Assembly (NCBI GenBank): GCA_027257055.1
Contig: JAPVLO010000056.1
Location: 806,001 to 870,000 of the forward strand
Direction of reading: 5' to 3'
Length of the DNA stretch: 64,000 bases
From: Cephalopachus bancanus
Lineage: Eukaryota; Chordata; Mammalia; Primates; Tarsiidae
Under the pieces are notes generated by a model that was not told the DNA's origin, searched no databases, and saw only the letters and a list, made by a program, of their open reading frames with translations. The translations under genes were made by a program, and so were the position numbers. Positions 1-11,025 of the stretch are shown piece by piece. Within the stretch, counting starts at the first letter, position 1, and each line of letters opens with the position of its first letter.

Positions 1-229
1 TTCTTCTTGGCCTCTGGGTTCAGGGCAGGACACCTCTGGGATGGGGCCTTATGACCAACTTTCAGGGGAGGTAGGTCAGAGAATCTTTTTATGGCCTGCT
101 TCTGGGGAGGAAGGCTGGAAAAGGTCAGAGAGGGACCTTTCTGCTTCTGCAGTTTTCTCAACTCGGTATGTCAAGGTGCCATCCTTAGGGATATTGTGTT
201 CTGAGCCCGATAAAGGAAAGTAAGACTCA
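1..229. other. Unassigned non-coding sequence
   Basis: I recognise no repeat or gene here. Reading frames on both strands are about 60 codons, with no splice context or protein similarity I know, so I treat them as chance. Confidence 0.4.
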
Positions 230-645
230 CAGAAGGCCTTATTCCTGCTTACCCTTCCAGGACCCACTCCACTTTCCATCCTGCTATCTGCTCTGGGGTG
301 CTGACTGTGCAGCTGACATCTGAATTCCCATTGGTTTTGGCCGTGGGGAGCACCAGCAGGACATCAGAGGGAGAAGTGGGATAAGGTCACGAGGCCACTT
401 TGGGCAGCCTAGGTCCTCTCAGGTTGACCTTCTCAATAAGACTCTTTCTAGACAGGTAACTGCTCTGTCCCCTGGCACTAGGGGTGAAACTCTGCTGTTA
501 CTGGCCCCTGGCCACTGCCCTGTCTGTCGCACTTCCCCATCTCCAGCCTACACCTCTGTAAATGGCCCCATTGTAAATAAATCCTTCTTGAATTACCCTC
601 ATGTGAGTGCCCCATCTGTTTCCTGTTAGGACTTTGACTGATACA
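230..645 (+). mobile_element. Ancient repeat 3' end with polyadenylation signal
   Basis: The last part, from the AATAAA at 576-581 to the GACTGATACA at about 632-641, matches a 3' terminus I know from many mammalian loci. I cannot decide between an old LTR and an old L1M-type 3' end. The 5' part is too diverged to place, so the left edge is a guess. Confidence 0.4.
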
Positions 646-729
646 TAAGGATAGAAAAAGTAAAAGGCAGCCAGAAATAATGCTCATAAATGAAATACAA
701 ATTGCTGTACCCTGTGCATGTGCTAAAAA

Positions 730-730
<1 letters not shown>

Positions 731-771
<41 letters not shown>
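731..771 (+). repeat. (TG)n microsatellite
   Basis: About 20 uninterrupted TG units. Frames crossing it encode only Cys-Val or Thr-His runs and are not genes. Alternating purine-pyrimidine sequence of this length can adopt Z-DNA and is probably polymorphic. Confidence 0.97.
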
Positions 772-774
<3 letters not shown>

Positions 775-904
775 ACCTATTTGTGCACTTCCTGGTGACC
801 AAGGCAATAGCACCATGGGAAGACATCTCTTGTCATCTCTTCATTCCCCCACTGGAGCCTAAGGGAACTTCCTAAATAAAACCCTTACCATTACTCCCCA
901 TTGC

Positions 905-1315
905 CTTGTGTTGTGGATTGAATTGTGCCCCCTAAAAGATAAGTCCAAGTTCTAACCTGTGAACATGACCTTATTTGGAAGTAGGATCTTTGCATAAGTA
1001 GTCAAGTTAAGATGAGCTCATAGTAAAGTGGCTGGGCCCCAAACCAATGACTGGTCTCCTCACAGAAGAGGGAAATTAGGACACAGAGACACATACAGGG
1101 AGAATGCCATGTGAAGATGGAGGCAGAGATTGGAGTGATGGACAGTCAGAAGTTAGGAGAGAGAGGCATGGGACAGATTCTCCATCAGAGTCTCCAGAAG
1201 GAACCAATCCTAGTGATGCCTTGACTTTGAACTTCTAGTCTCCAGAACTATGACAGAATAAGTTTTTGTTGTTTAGCCAACCAGTTTCAGCAACTCTAGA
1301 AAACGAATACCAAGA
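905..1315 (+). mobile_element. MaLR-type LTR (MLT1-like), complete or nearly so
   Basis: The order of segments is that of an ERVL-MaLR LTR: a 5' end with GAATTGTGCCCCC at about 920, the TTATTTGGAAGTAGG block at 970, the AGAAGGAACCAATCC block at 1195, and an AGAATAAG...TTGTTGTTTAG polyadenylation region near 1255, ending in AACGAATACC near 1310. No internal retroviral sequence follows, so it is a solo LTR, heavily mutated. Confidence 0.75.
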
Positions 1316-1319
1316 CACT

Positions 1320-1725
1320 TCATGATCTGGCTGTGCCTACTTTCTATCTTCAGCCCCTGCCACTCACCAACTTGCCTTCTTTTGTCTGGCTCTTACTTAC
1401 ACTCTACCTCAGATTTCCCAGTCTGTGTTCTTATTGCTGCCCAGGCTGTGTTCTTGTCACTGCTTGGAATGCCTCTTCTGCTTTTCACCCAGATAGAGAC
1501 CACTCAGGGGCCACTTTCCCTAGGATCCCTCCCCTGGCGCTCCCAGTTGTGTCGGGGTCATCTCCTCTGGGCTACCATATCACTGTAATAGGTAGCTGGT
1601 GCATTTGTTTCCTTCCCTTAACAGTAGCATCCTCAAGGGTAAGGTTTTGTTCATCGCTGCATCTCCAGTGCTTTGAACAGTGCCTGGCACATAGTAGATG
1701 CCCAATCGGTGTTTTTTGATATCCT
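1320..1725 (+). mobile_element. L2 LINE 3' end
   Basis: It holds the pyrimidine-rich L2 3' region, the TGCTTGGAATGCC block at 1461, and a terminus of the form CTCCAGTGCTTTGAACAGTGCC...CACATAGTAGATGCCCAAT near 1663-1706. It is 5' truncated, as L2 copies normally are. Confidence 0.75.
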
Positions 1726-1729
1726 TGGC

Positions 1730-1925
1730 ATGGTATTTGTTTGGTACTTGCTGTAAGAGGGGCACTTTTCTAGGTATTTCATTTGTGGATGAGGAAATCG
1801 AGGCTTGCATAGGATATTTTCTAGGTTATGTGTGTATAAGTGATAGAACTGGAATTTAAATGAGGCCTGTCTGACTCTACAGTCCTACTCTCCCATTCCA
1901 ATCTGCTGGCTCTTTACCCTGGACA
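1730..1925 (+). mobile_element. Ancient repeat fragment (GATGAGGAAA type)
   Basis: GGATGAGGAAATCGAGGCTTG, the following block and the CTGTCTGACTCTA end form a decayed copy of a very common mammalian repeat that recurs elsewhere in this window (26640, 30330, 54470 and 56040). I cannot name the family with certainty. Confidence 0.45.
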
Positions 1926-2504
1926 GATAAAGTGGGACCAGGTTAGCGAGGCTCTAAATGCTGTGTTTTTGTCTACAACAAATCCATCTTGAGCAATCAG
2001 CTTGGAGCTGCATGGATGTTGATCAAATCATTGTGTATTTACTAAACCTCTTTTTGCCTTTGCCCAGCAAGTAGAAATGTTTATTTCTTTAAAAAACACA
2101 ATTGCTAAGTGGAGCAATATGGACGGGACACTCAGTCATTTGAAGAGGCTGAGATTTCTACTGGCAAGACATTAAAAATGAGAGAAGTTGGTTTTAAGTC
2201 TGAATAGCAATGCCATTTTTCATCACTGTGTCATATTGTGTCTATGCAGCTCAGAAATGATTGTACTGCCCAAATACCCACTGCTGTCTGTGTTCCAGCC
2301 TGCCTTCCAGAGAACATGAGTTCCAGGAGTGGCCTTGTGAGAGGACAAAGGACTGAGACAACAGGCAGGAAGCTACCTTTTATTGACAAGCTAACATTTC
2401 TTTTTTACTTTAAGCCTCACCATCCTTAAATCTAGTTCTTATTATGGCCATTTTGCAAATGATTAAGTTGTGGCTCAGAGGGGAGAAGCCGCTTGTTTTA
2501 ATTG
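1926..2504. other. Unassigned non-coding sequence
   Basis: No clear repeat until about 2420, where a short fragment around GGCCATTTTGCAAATGATTAAG resembles the ancient GATGAGGAAA repeat. I see no exon-like structure. Confidence 0.4.
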
Positions 2505-2700
2505 AGATATATATATTCAACAGGCATTTATGAAAGGCCGAGCTGTGCCAGGCACTGGGCTAAGTGCTGAGGATTTAGTGGTGAACAACAATGGCGGGGC
2601 TCTTGTCTTCATGAAGTTAACATACTAGCGAGGCAGTAAGGAATCAAACAGATGAAAATCACACATGTCCAAACAGTGTGATTTCATGTCCTATGAAGAT
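2505..2700 (+). mobile_element. Ancient mammalian repeat (ATTCAACA...GTGCCAGGCACTG type)
   Basis: The phrase TATTCAACAGGCATTTATGA followed by GTGCCAGGCACTGGGCTAAG and a 'gtcttcatgaagttaacat' block matches the start of a long ancient repeat. The same family recurs at 15075, 29480, 30800, 54990 and 61010. Confidence 0.55.
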
Positions 2701-3139
2701 GTGAAGTACAGCTGAGAGAAGGGGTGGGAAAATCCTTTGTAAATAAGAAACTCTCCAAATGCTGAAGATTGTGAAAACAAATAAAAACTTGCCTAACCCT
2801 CCTCAGTGAAAAGCTGGGAATCATTCTAAATAGTATGAGATTGGTGGCCAGGCTGAGGTTTTTCTTTGCATAATATATGCAAAAGAGACCTTAAGCAAAT
2901 TCATAACCAAATAAGACTGGAAACAATAAAAAGAAAGATTTATAGTCTATATAACATTTAAGCTAGTTTTCTGGTATTTCAAACCTCTTTTAGCTATACT
3001 GAGTATTTGCTTATAATGTGTTAATTACAAAAGTATTTCATTTACCAAGCAAAGGAAAAAAGTAAACATTGGGTATCTCAACCACTAGACTGAGTACAAG
3101 GGATTTTGTATTTCAAATTCTCGATTCCAGACTTTTCTC
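2701..3139. other. Unassigned AT-rich sequence
   Basis: A-rich stretches with no recognisable repeat or gene. AATAAA hexamers near 2780 and 2926 have no gene context. Confidence 0.4.
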
Positions 3140-3301
3140 TCCTTTTTTTTTTGATAGGGTCTTGTTCTGTTGCTCAGGCTGGAGTGCAGTGCAGTGGTGC
3201 GATCATAGCTCACTGCAGCCTTGAACTCCTGGCTTAAGCCCTCCTCCTGCCTCAACCTCCCAAAGTGTTGAGATTCCAGGCATGAGCCACTTCCTCCCAC
3301 C
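3140..3301 (-). mobile_element. Alu monomer (FLAM/FRAM-like)
   Basis: On the plus strand it reads T-run, GGGTCTTGTTCTGTTGCTC, AGGCTGGAGTGCAGTG, CTCACTGCAGCC and CCTCCCAAAGTG...GAGCCAC, which is the complement of one 7SL-derived Alu arm. There is no second arm: about 150 bp follow the oligo-T and the element then stops. It is therefore a fossil monomer or a truncated Alu. Confidence 0.8.
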
Positions 3302-3861
3302 TATTCTATTCTTAAGTGTAATTTTTATGACCATCAAATATGATAGAATACAGCTTTAGAAAGGAAACTTCCATCTACCATTTCCAAAGACTCTTCAATT
3401 TGCATGATGTGTTTGAGTTAACAAGCATTCCTTCAGTGCCACCAGGCTTATGAGGAGATAAGATGATGAGGTACCCATATCTAGTGGTCCTTTGGAGTAT
3501 TTACAGGAAAAAAGAAGTTTAAAAAATTTAAATGACTTTTATAATGTAGAATTATAACAAGCATGAATAAGACTCACATTTTTTCCAAGGTTTGGTTATA
3601 CAAAATTAAGTTATTTTGTTATTTTGGTTTTGAGAGTAGAAAAAGCAAGGTAGAGCAACCCTGGTGGGCAAGGTAGAATTTTCTTTTGAAGAGAGGAATG
3701 GATTCCACTGTCAGTCATTCTGGAAGTTGGTAATTATGGGGCAGAATATGGGTGAAAATTTGAATTGGGTCAAGAAGATTTTGGTCCTAGGCTTTGAGTT
3801 GAGGGGAAAAGGACAGAAATAATTTTGATGGTAGTTTGAATAAGGATTGAGGGTATGTGTG
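3302..3861. other. Unassigned sequence
   Basis: Moderately AT-rich, with no recognised repeat or coding signal. A short (TG)n-like stretch lies near 3856. Confidence 0.4.
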
Positions 3862-4289
3862 TGTGTATGGTAGGCTGCATTAATGACCCCCAAACATATC
3901 AGGTCCTAATTCCTTGAAGAGATAGATGTTATCTTATGTGGAAAAAGAGTCCTTGCAGCTGAGATAGAAAGATCATCCTGGATTATCTAGGTGGTCCCCA
4001 AACACAATAGCATGAGTCTTTATTAGAGGCAGGCAGAGGGCAATTTGATAACACACAAAAAGAAGAGGAAGCAATGTGGTAAGTGACGCAGATATTAGAA
4101 TGATGTGATCACAGTCAAGGAACACCAGTAGCTATGAGAAGCTGGAAGAGGCAAGGAACACATTCTCTCTTAGAGCCTCCAAAAGGAATGTGACCCTTCT
4201 GACACCTTGATTTTTGACCCAGTGACATTACTTTTGGACTTTTGGTCTCCAGAATGGTGAGAGCATAATAAATTTCTGTTGTTTAAACA
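3862..4289 (+). mobile_element. MaLR-type LTR, 5' part (split by an L1)
   Basis: The MLT1-like segment order runs from the GACCCCCAAACATATCAGG 5' block to the polyadenylation region CATAATAAATTTCTGTTG at 4265. The LTR is cut at about 4285 and resumes at 4953 with the sequence expected next (TTTTAAGCCACCAAGTTTG). The 660 bp between are a younger L1 insertion. Confidence 0.75.
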
Positions 4290-4952
4290 GATGGTGGCAA
4301 GGATGCAGAGAAAAGGGAATGCAAACTAGTTCAACCTCCATGGAAAACAGTGTGGCAATTCCTAAAAGAACTAGAAATTAATCTTCCATACAACCCAGTA
4401 ATTCCCTTTTTGGCCTTTTGGGAATATACACAGAAGAACTTAAGTCACTCTATAAAAAAGGTACCTGCACAAGCATGTTTATTGCAGCACTAGTCACAAT
4501 AGCAAAAACATGGTACCAACCATGCTGCCTATTGAAACTGGACTGGATTTAAAAAATGTGGTACGTATACATGATGGAATATTATGCAGTCATAAAGAAG
4601 AACAAAATTATGAACTTCGCAGCAACTTGGATGGATTTAGAGTCTATCATACTTGGTGATCTATCACAGAAACGAAGAACAGAGTACCACATGTTCTCAC
4701 TCTTAAGAGGGCCCTGAACATTTACCATAATACAGTAAGAAAGGGGTTGGCAGTAGCGGGACACTGCCAGGGGAGAGAAGGGGCACATAACATCAATAAA
4801 GGCACCTGATCTCAAACCAGGCAAAGTGGGGATCAAAGGGAGACCCTAACTTTACCTGTACGACGACCACTTGCACACCTAAATCGAATTGTGCCCCACA
4901 TCTTTAAAATAAAAAAATTAAATGCAGCTAACAACAACAACAACAACAACAA
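4290..4952 (+). mobile_element. 5'-truncated L1: ORF2 end plus a lineage-specific 3' UTR, with (AAC)n tail
   Basis: The left part is the 3' end of L1 ORF2. Landmarks are TTATTGCAGCACTAGTCACA, the ATGATGGAATATTATGCAG block and TACCACATGTTCTCACTC near 4686. The 3' UTR (GGGGTTGGCAGTAGCGGGACA... to ACATCTTTAAAAT) differs from the human L1 3' UTRs I know but matches 12616-12933 (inverted) and 41583-41760. The tail is A-rich with seven or eight AAC units (4930-4950). The flanks TTTCTGTTGTTTAA (4274-4287) and ATTCCTATTGTTTTAA (4955-4970) look like a mutated TSD, supporting target-primed insertion. Confidence 0.8.
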
Positions 4953-5025
4953 AAATTCCTATTGTTTTAAGCCACCAAGTTTGTGATAATTTGTTACAAC
5001 AGCCACCAGAGACCAGTACAGGGAC
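4953..5025 (+). mobile_element. MaLR-type LTR, 3' end (continues 3862-4289)
   Basis: This is the expected LTR terminus: AAGCCACCAAGTTTG, then TTTGTTACAACAGCC and the end near CCAGTACAG. It joins to the 3862-4289 piece once the L1 is removed. Confidence 0.7.
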
Positions 5026-5440
5026 TTACGGAATGGTGAGCTGCCATTGGCCACACAGAGGCAGGACACACATTTGCAACATCTTGAACCTCCAATTTCA
5101 CTGGTGGCAATAATGGAAATGGCAACATTGGCTCAATCAGCCCAAACAGGTGAGCTGATTCCAGAGGAGCCAACATCGTGGCAGCCTCAGGGGGGTGAAT
5201 CTAAATCCCAGGGCCATTTGCAGGGAGGAAAGGAACTAGGAGTCCTCTTGGGTTATGAGGACAGCCCTGTCCGTAAAGACGAGGGTGTGAAACACCAGTG
5301 TCAGCAACTGGTAGAGACAGTGACTCCCAGCAGACCAGGGACCTTCTGGGATTATCAGCAGAGAAGCAGAAGAATGAAGAATTGGGAGTGAACACTTGCC
5401 TAATGACAAGTGCTGGCCCATCCCTAATACTTGCGGGGCC
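5026..5440. other. Unassigned sequence with a chance 114-codon frame
   Basis: A plus-strand frame at 5047-5391 is open for 114 codons. The protein is Gln/Glu-rich with no domain I recognise, it has no relatives in the neighbouring sequence, and the stretch follows directly on an LTR end. I do not call it a gene. Confidence 0.4.
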
Positions 5441-6219
5441 TGGAGCAGGAGTTTAAATGAAAGTTAAACACCATGTCCAAATATTGTAAAAGTTATAAAT
5501 CAACCCAATAAACTATTAACTAACATATTTTGATAACATTTTAAAAAATGTTAAATTATAGTTTCTACATGAGTGACAGTTGGCAATGTATACAATGTGA
5601 CTGAATTAATTATTACTGAATATATCTAAGTGTTCTATCGATGAGCCAATAATGTTTGAATGAGCGATAAAATGGAAACATACATCATTCATTAATTTTG
5701 GTATAATTATTTCATAAAATTAATATTTCTTACCTCTATTTCTGCAAAGCTAGCAATTATGTTGTTATATCAATATTTACACATAATTCATGATCTACTG
5801 ATAGTGATACCAAATTGTATAACCTTGCTTAAGTCATTTTATTTTATGAATAGTTTGAAAAAATTCATTTCAACTTGTAAAACTCTGCTCTGCTGAGGCA
5901 ATAGAATTTGAATTATTAATAAAAATTTTAAATAAAACTTTGAAATAACATGAATGTGAAATTTAGATTTATATATCATATTCAGATAATATAATAGAAT
6001 TACATGTGATGAATTATCACTATCACAAAAAATATTATGAAGTACTTGATTTCATTATACAAAGCACTGTTACTTACATCATGATTTTCACTGACTCTCA
6101 AAACATATTTTCTCTTGTTTCACTAGAGTCTCCTGAATCTCATCTTTTGCCTATATTAAGTTGAATGGAAAAAAATTCTGGCTTCTGCTTCTAGCCTTAT
6201 GAACTAACTTGGCCCAAAC
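5441..6219. other. Very AT-rich block, origin unknown
   Basis: Roughly 750 bp of highly AT-rich DNA with many TAAT and ATTA motifs and no microsatellite structure. I recognise no transposon ends. A similar AT-rich block at 11400-12180 lies on the other side of the HAL1/L1 pair. Confidence 0.45.
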
Positions 6220-7184
6220 CCATTTTCCCTCTGTAATAACTAGAAAAAGTGGACAAACTATATGAAAACAAGTTAGAGGAAGAAAACAAATGAGGTGAGT
6301 CCAATGATCACTTTGTTTTCTGCCTGGAGTTAGTTTTTGGGCTATGATGTGGGGAGGGAGACGTCAATCAGACCATGGAAGTCTCACTGAGTTGAGCCTG
6401 AGATCAGAATTCAAGCAGGTGGATTCTGCCAGAATTTGCAGACTAGAGTACCAGAGATGAAAGAACTACACAGAGAAAAAGCTTCAGATATCTGCATAGG
6501 GTTCTTTTAGAGCTTGCTGTTGTATGTTAAACTGCACATCCATAATGTGAAACTCTGTGAAGTCAAGGAAAAAATGACTAGGGTGCTATAAGCAGAATAA
6601 TTTCCAAAGTTCACACGATGCTAGGAGTTGCTTGTCTTTCAATCAGCCAGAGAGAAGAGGCCTTATTGAACACCCAAGGTGTTCTTCCAATAAGAACATC
6701 TTCATGCCTTTTTCGAAGTACCAGTTATCCCTAAATTAAAGGCTATTGTATGAACCCTAAACGTATCCTTGAAGGGATCAAGCTGATTCACAATTAACTG
6801 CCTCTCAGAACAAAGTCTAACAGTTTATAAAGGAAGAAAACAAAATCTAGCACACAGCAATGTCCAGGATCCAAATAGAGATTACTAGAGACATTAAGAA
6901 ATAAGGAAATTAGATTTTTTTTAAAAAAGGAGAAAAACCTGCCAATAGAAGTGGGCCCAGAAATGACAGATAATGAAATCAGCAAACAAAAACTTTAAAA
7001 TAGCTATGCATAGATTTAAATATTAAATGAAAAACATGGAAAAAACAGATCAAAATGGAAAACATGAAAAATGAAATAGAACCTTCATAGGTGAATAATG
7101 TAATTTTAAACAAAAAGATCACATTTGATGGGATAAAAACAGATTAAACATTATAGAAGATGACCTCAGCAAAATAGTCAGCTA
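6220..7184 (+). mobile_element. HAL1 / old L1 5' and ORF1-like part
   Basis: The A-rich coding-like strand with AATCAGCAAACAAAAACTTT (6976) and the blocks after it resembles the ORF1 region of old L1/HAL1 elements. All frames are broken. The element continues at 7617 after an inserted LTR. HAL1 carries ORF1 only, which fits an ORF1-like stretch running straight into a 3' UTR at 8160-8690. Confidence 0.6.
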
Positions 7185-7616
7185 TCTGCATTAGTCTATT
7201 TGGACTGCCACAGACTGGATAGCTTAAACAACAGAAACTTACTTTCTCACAGTCTGGAGGCTGTAGTCCAAGATCAAGGTGCCATCAGTGTTACTTTCTG
7301 GTGAGATGTCTTTTCCTGGTTTTTAGATGGTCCCTTTGTCATTTTGTCACATGACCTCTTCTCTGTGTGCATGCACAGAGAGAGCTCTGGTGTCTCTCAT
7401 CCCTAGCAAGTGTTAACATCCCTAGTAAGGCATATTAACATAATGTATCCCTTGATATGATGCACTGACACCATTAGGGTCTCACCCTTATGGCTTAATT
7501 TAACCTTAATTTCTTCCCTAAAGGTCTTATCTCCAAGAAAAATGTGACTGTAGGGACATTGGGTGTTAGAGCTCCAACATGTAATTTTTGGGGGGACACA
7601 ATTCAGTCTATAACAG
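7185..7616 (-). mobile_element. MaLR-type LTR inserted in HAL1, carrying a foreign 50-bp patch
   Basis: Read from the minus strand it begins with the GAATTGTGTCCCCCCAAAA block (complement near 7590-7608) and ends with the complement of CAGTCTGTGGCAGTCCAAAT (near 7200), the MaLR order. Between about 7410 and 7470 the expected LTR sequence is replaced by a segment nearly identical to the HAL1 3' UTR at 8164-8213 (see findings). Confidence 0.75.
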
Positions 7617-8695
7617 TGTCAAAACTAAAACACAGAGAAGAAAAAATAACTCACAGAGAAAACACAGGGCCTCAGTGACACTTGGGACGAAACAAGGAGT
7701 TTAATGTCAGTGTAATTGAAGTTCCAGAAAAGGTATGGGGAGAGAATAGAAAGAATAATGAAGAAATAATGGCTGGAGATTTTTCTAAAAATGATGAAAC
7801 AACTATAAATTCACAAGTTCAAGAAACCCAGTGAGTTCCAAGCAGGACACACACACACACACAAACACACACACACCATCACCACCGCCACTGAGGTATG
7901 TTATAATCAAATTGCTGAAAATCAATGATTCAGTGATAAAGAGAAAATCCTAAAGGCAGCAAAAGGGGAGAGGAGACATTATGGAAAGATAGTAATAATT
8001 TCTGTATGCAAGAATAACTGCTGAATGATAAAAATTTAAAGTTTAAAGAACAGAATATTGGTACCATCTCAAAATAAGTATTTATTAATCTAAAGGAAAA
8101 AATAGAAACTTTATGGTAGAGAAGCATGGATGACTCCAAATTAACAAAGTAATGAAGGTAACCTCCCTAGTAAGGCATATTAACATAATGTATCCCTTGA
8201 TATGATGTACTGAGAAGGACACATCATATCTGAGGTTTTCTTCTCAATAATGCATAACCAATCTAATAATGAAACAACATTACACAAACCCCAAATGAGG
8301 GCCATTCTATAAAATAGTTGATCGGTACTTTTTAAAGCTTCAAGGTCATGATGAATGAAAGACAAAGAAAGGCTGAGGAACTGTCATAGATGGGGTGAGA
8401 CTCTGTAGACATCAAGCTAAATGCAATGTGGTAGCTTAGATTAGATTTTGGAATTTAGAAAGGGCATTAGTGCAAAATACTGGCAAAGCCCAATAATCTG
8501 AAGTTTAGTTAATAGTATTATACCAATGTTTAAGAAATTTTGATAATTGTACACAAGTTATGTAAGACGCTAATTTTAGGAGATGCTGGGTGAAGGGTAT
8601 ATGGGAGCTCTTTGTACTTTTTTTTTTTTTGCAATCATTCTGTAAGCCTAAAATTATCACAAAATAAAAAGTTAAAAATAAATTTCCCAACAAAA
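7617..8695 (+). mobile_element. HAL1, 3' half and 3' UTR
   Basis: 7660-7830 matches the conserved end of L1 ORF1 (CCTCAGTGACACTTGGGACG, the AGTTCCAGAAAAGG block, and AATAATGGCTGGAGATTTTTC). A (CA)n tract follows at 7847-7876, then a decayed 3' UTR. It ends in the typical old-L1 terminus TCTGTAAGCCTAAAATTATC, ACAAAATAAAAAGTT and an A-rich tail at 8645-8705. No ORF2 lies between, consistent with HAL1. Confidence 0.6.
7847..7876 (+). repeat. (AC)n microsatellite, interrupted once
   Basis: About 14 AC units with one AAAC interruption, lying inside the HAL1 element. Confidence 0.9.
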
Positions 8696-8699
8696 CAAA

Positions 8700-11025
8700 A
8701 ATACACTTCCAAAACAAAACATCTTAAGGCCCAGATGGCTTCACTGGCGAGTTCTACCAAACATTGAAGAAAAAATAGTATCAATTTTACACAAAATTTT
8801 TTCAGAGGAAGAGGGAATACACTTCAACTCATATTTATGAGTCTAACATTACAATAACTTAAAAGGCAGGCATAGATATTAAAAGAAAAGAAATCCAAGA
8901 ATGATATCCCTCATAAATATATATGCAAAATTCTAGCAAAATATTAGCAAATCATATAAAGCAATATCCTGTGTTTATCTTAGGCATATAATTTTGGTTT
9001 AACATCTGAAATTCAGTTATGTAATAAAATGAAAATAACAGAATAAAGGAGAAAACAATATGATTATCTCAATAGTTAGAGAAAAAACATTTGATAACAT
9101 TAAACACTCACTCATGATAAAACTTCTCTAACCTGATTTATAATAAAACATACAATTGACTTCATACTTAATGCGGAGAATGAATAATTTTCCTCTACAT
9201 TCAAGGATGTCAATTTTCACCAGTTCTACTCAATGATATAGTAGAGATTCTAGATGGTTAATAAATAAAGAGGGAAAGATATACTTAGAAAAAAAGAAGA
9301 AAAATTGTTGCTATTTGCTGATGCCATGATCATATAAGTAGAAAATCCCAAGAGAAGTATAAAAAGATGCTAAAACTAAGTGAATTTAGCAAGGCGGTTG
9401 AATACAAGTTTAATATACTAAAGTCAATTGTATTTCTGTATATAGCAAGAAACAATTGGAAAATTAAATGAACAAAATGCAAAGTAATATCAAAAACATA
9501 AAATAGGGTAAGTTTATTAAGATATGTGAAAGCTACAAAACATTAAGGAGATAAATTAAGACTTAAATTAGTAGTATGATATACGATGCTCAAGAATCAG
9601 AAGACAATATTTTAAAGATATAATTTCTCTACCAATGATCCATAGATATAATGAAATCCCCCCCAAAATCTTAGAAGGCTTTTTTGTAGAAAGTAACAAA
9701 GAATCTAAAATGTGCATGGAAACACAAAGGACCTAAAATAGGCCAACCATGTTGACAAAGAACAAAGTTGAAAGACTTGCAGAACCTGATATCAAGTTTT
9801 ACTATAAAGCTATATTAATTAAGACTGAGTGGTACTGGTCTAAAGACAGACATATGAAACATAGCAGAGTTCAGAAAAAGGCTAACAAATACAGGAACAA
9901 TTGCTTTGCTACTCAGGTGCCAAGGTAATCCAATGAAGAAAGAATTGTATTGGAACAGGGCATTCATTTGAAAAAATATAAACCTTGACTCTTACTTCAC
10001 ATTATACAGAAGTTAACTGGAAATTGATTATAGATTTAAATGTAAGAGCTAAAACTATAAAAAAATTTTGATCTTGGAAACAGAACAGAATTTATTTTAT
10101 AAAGTATGTATAATAGATATGCTGATATAGACTAGTATCGGGAATATATAAAGAACTTCAACAATCAATAAGACCAACAATCCAATAAAAAACAGGCAAA
10201 AGATTTGAACAGATGCTACACAAAATAAGATAAACGATGAACCAATAAGCACACGAAATGATGTTCAACATCATTAGTTAGAAGGAAAACAGAAATTAAA
10301 ATCACAATACAATTCTATTGCACAGCAACCAAAATGACTAAAATTAAAAAGACTGACCATAGTGAAAGCTGGTGAAGTGCAGATGAAAGTCTCCTAGACT
10401 GCTCATGGGACTGTACAAGGATACAAAGAGGTTGGCAGTTTCTTCTAAAGCTAATACTACACTAACCATAAAAACCAGCTATTCTACCTCTAGGCACTTA
10501 TCCCAGAACGATAAACACATAAACATACACATATAGACAACTGTTCATAGCATTTTTATTCACAGTCGTTCCAAACTGGCAATGACTTAAGTGTTCATCA
10601 GCAGATGAATGGATGAGCAAATTGTGGCATTTCCGGGCAATGGAATAGCATTCGGCAATAAAAATAAACAAATTACTGATGCGTGCAGCAATGTGGGTAA
10701 ATCTCAGAAACTGAGTGAAAGAAGCCAGGTACCAAAGAGTATACACTACATGTCTGCACTTAATATGGAATTCTAGAGCAGGCACAACGTTCCATCGTGC
10801 CATAAAGCAGATCAGAGGTTGCCTAGAGTTGGAGTAGGGGGTGGGGTACAGGACAGGCCACAGAGACACACTGGGGTACTTTCTGGGGTGGCGGAAATTT
10901 TTATATCTTGACTGTAGAGATGACTACACTTGTGTAGTTTGTCACAACTCATCTGTATACATAAAACAGGTGCGTTTTAGGGTAAGTCATACCTTGACAA
11001 GATCGGTTTAAAAATTAAAATAAGT
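8700..11025 (+). mobile_element. Old L1 (L1M type): ORF2 second half and 3' UTR
   Basis: It starts with the reverse-transcriptase-region landmark GATGGCTTCACTGGCGAGTT at 8734, continues through AAATATATATGCAAAATTCTAGC, and reaches the ORF2 end (GGATGAGCAAATTGTGGCAT near 10610). The 3' UTR includes GGGGTACTTTCTGGGGTGGC at 10872, TATATCTTGACTGTAGAGA at 10902 and GTATACATAAAACAGG at 10955. Stops and frameshifts fill every frame, so it is inactive. The missing 5' half reflects truncation. Confidence 0.8.

Noticed and set aside
478..875. Frames with poly-Thr/His or poly-Cys/Val
   Set aside because: Products of the (TG)n microsatellite at 731-771; same for 14339-14742 and 62028-62291.
5047..5391. 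114-codon plus-strand frame, Gln/Glu-rich
   Set aside because: No domain, no splice or promoter context, starts directly after an LTR end. Would need transcript evidence or conservation.
8700..10990. L1 ORF2 coding potential
   Set aside because: Stops and frameshifts in every frame; the copy is an old L1M type and cannot encode an active protein.
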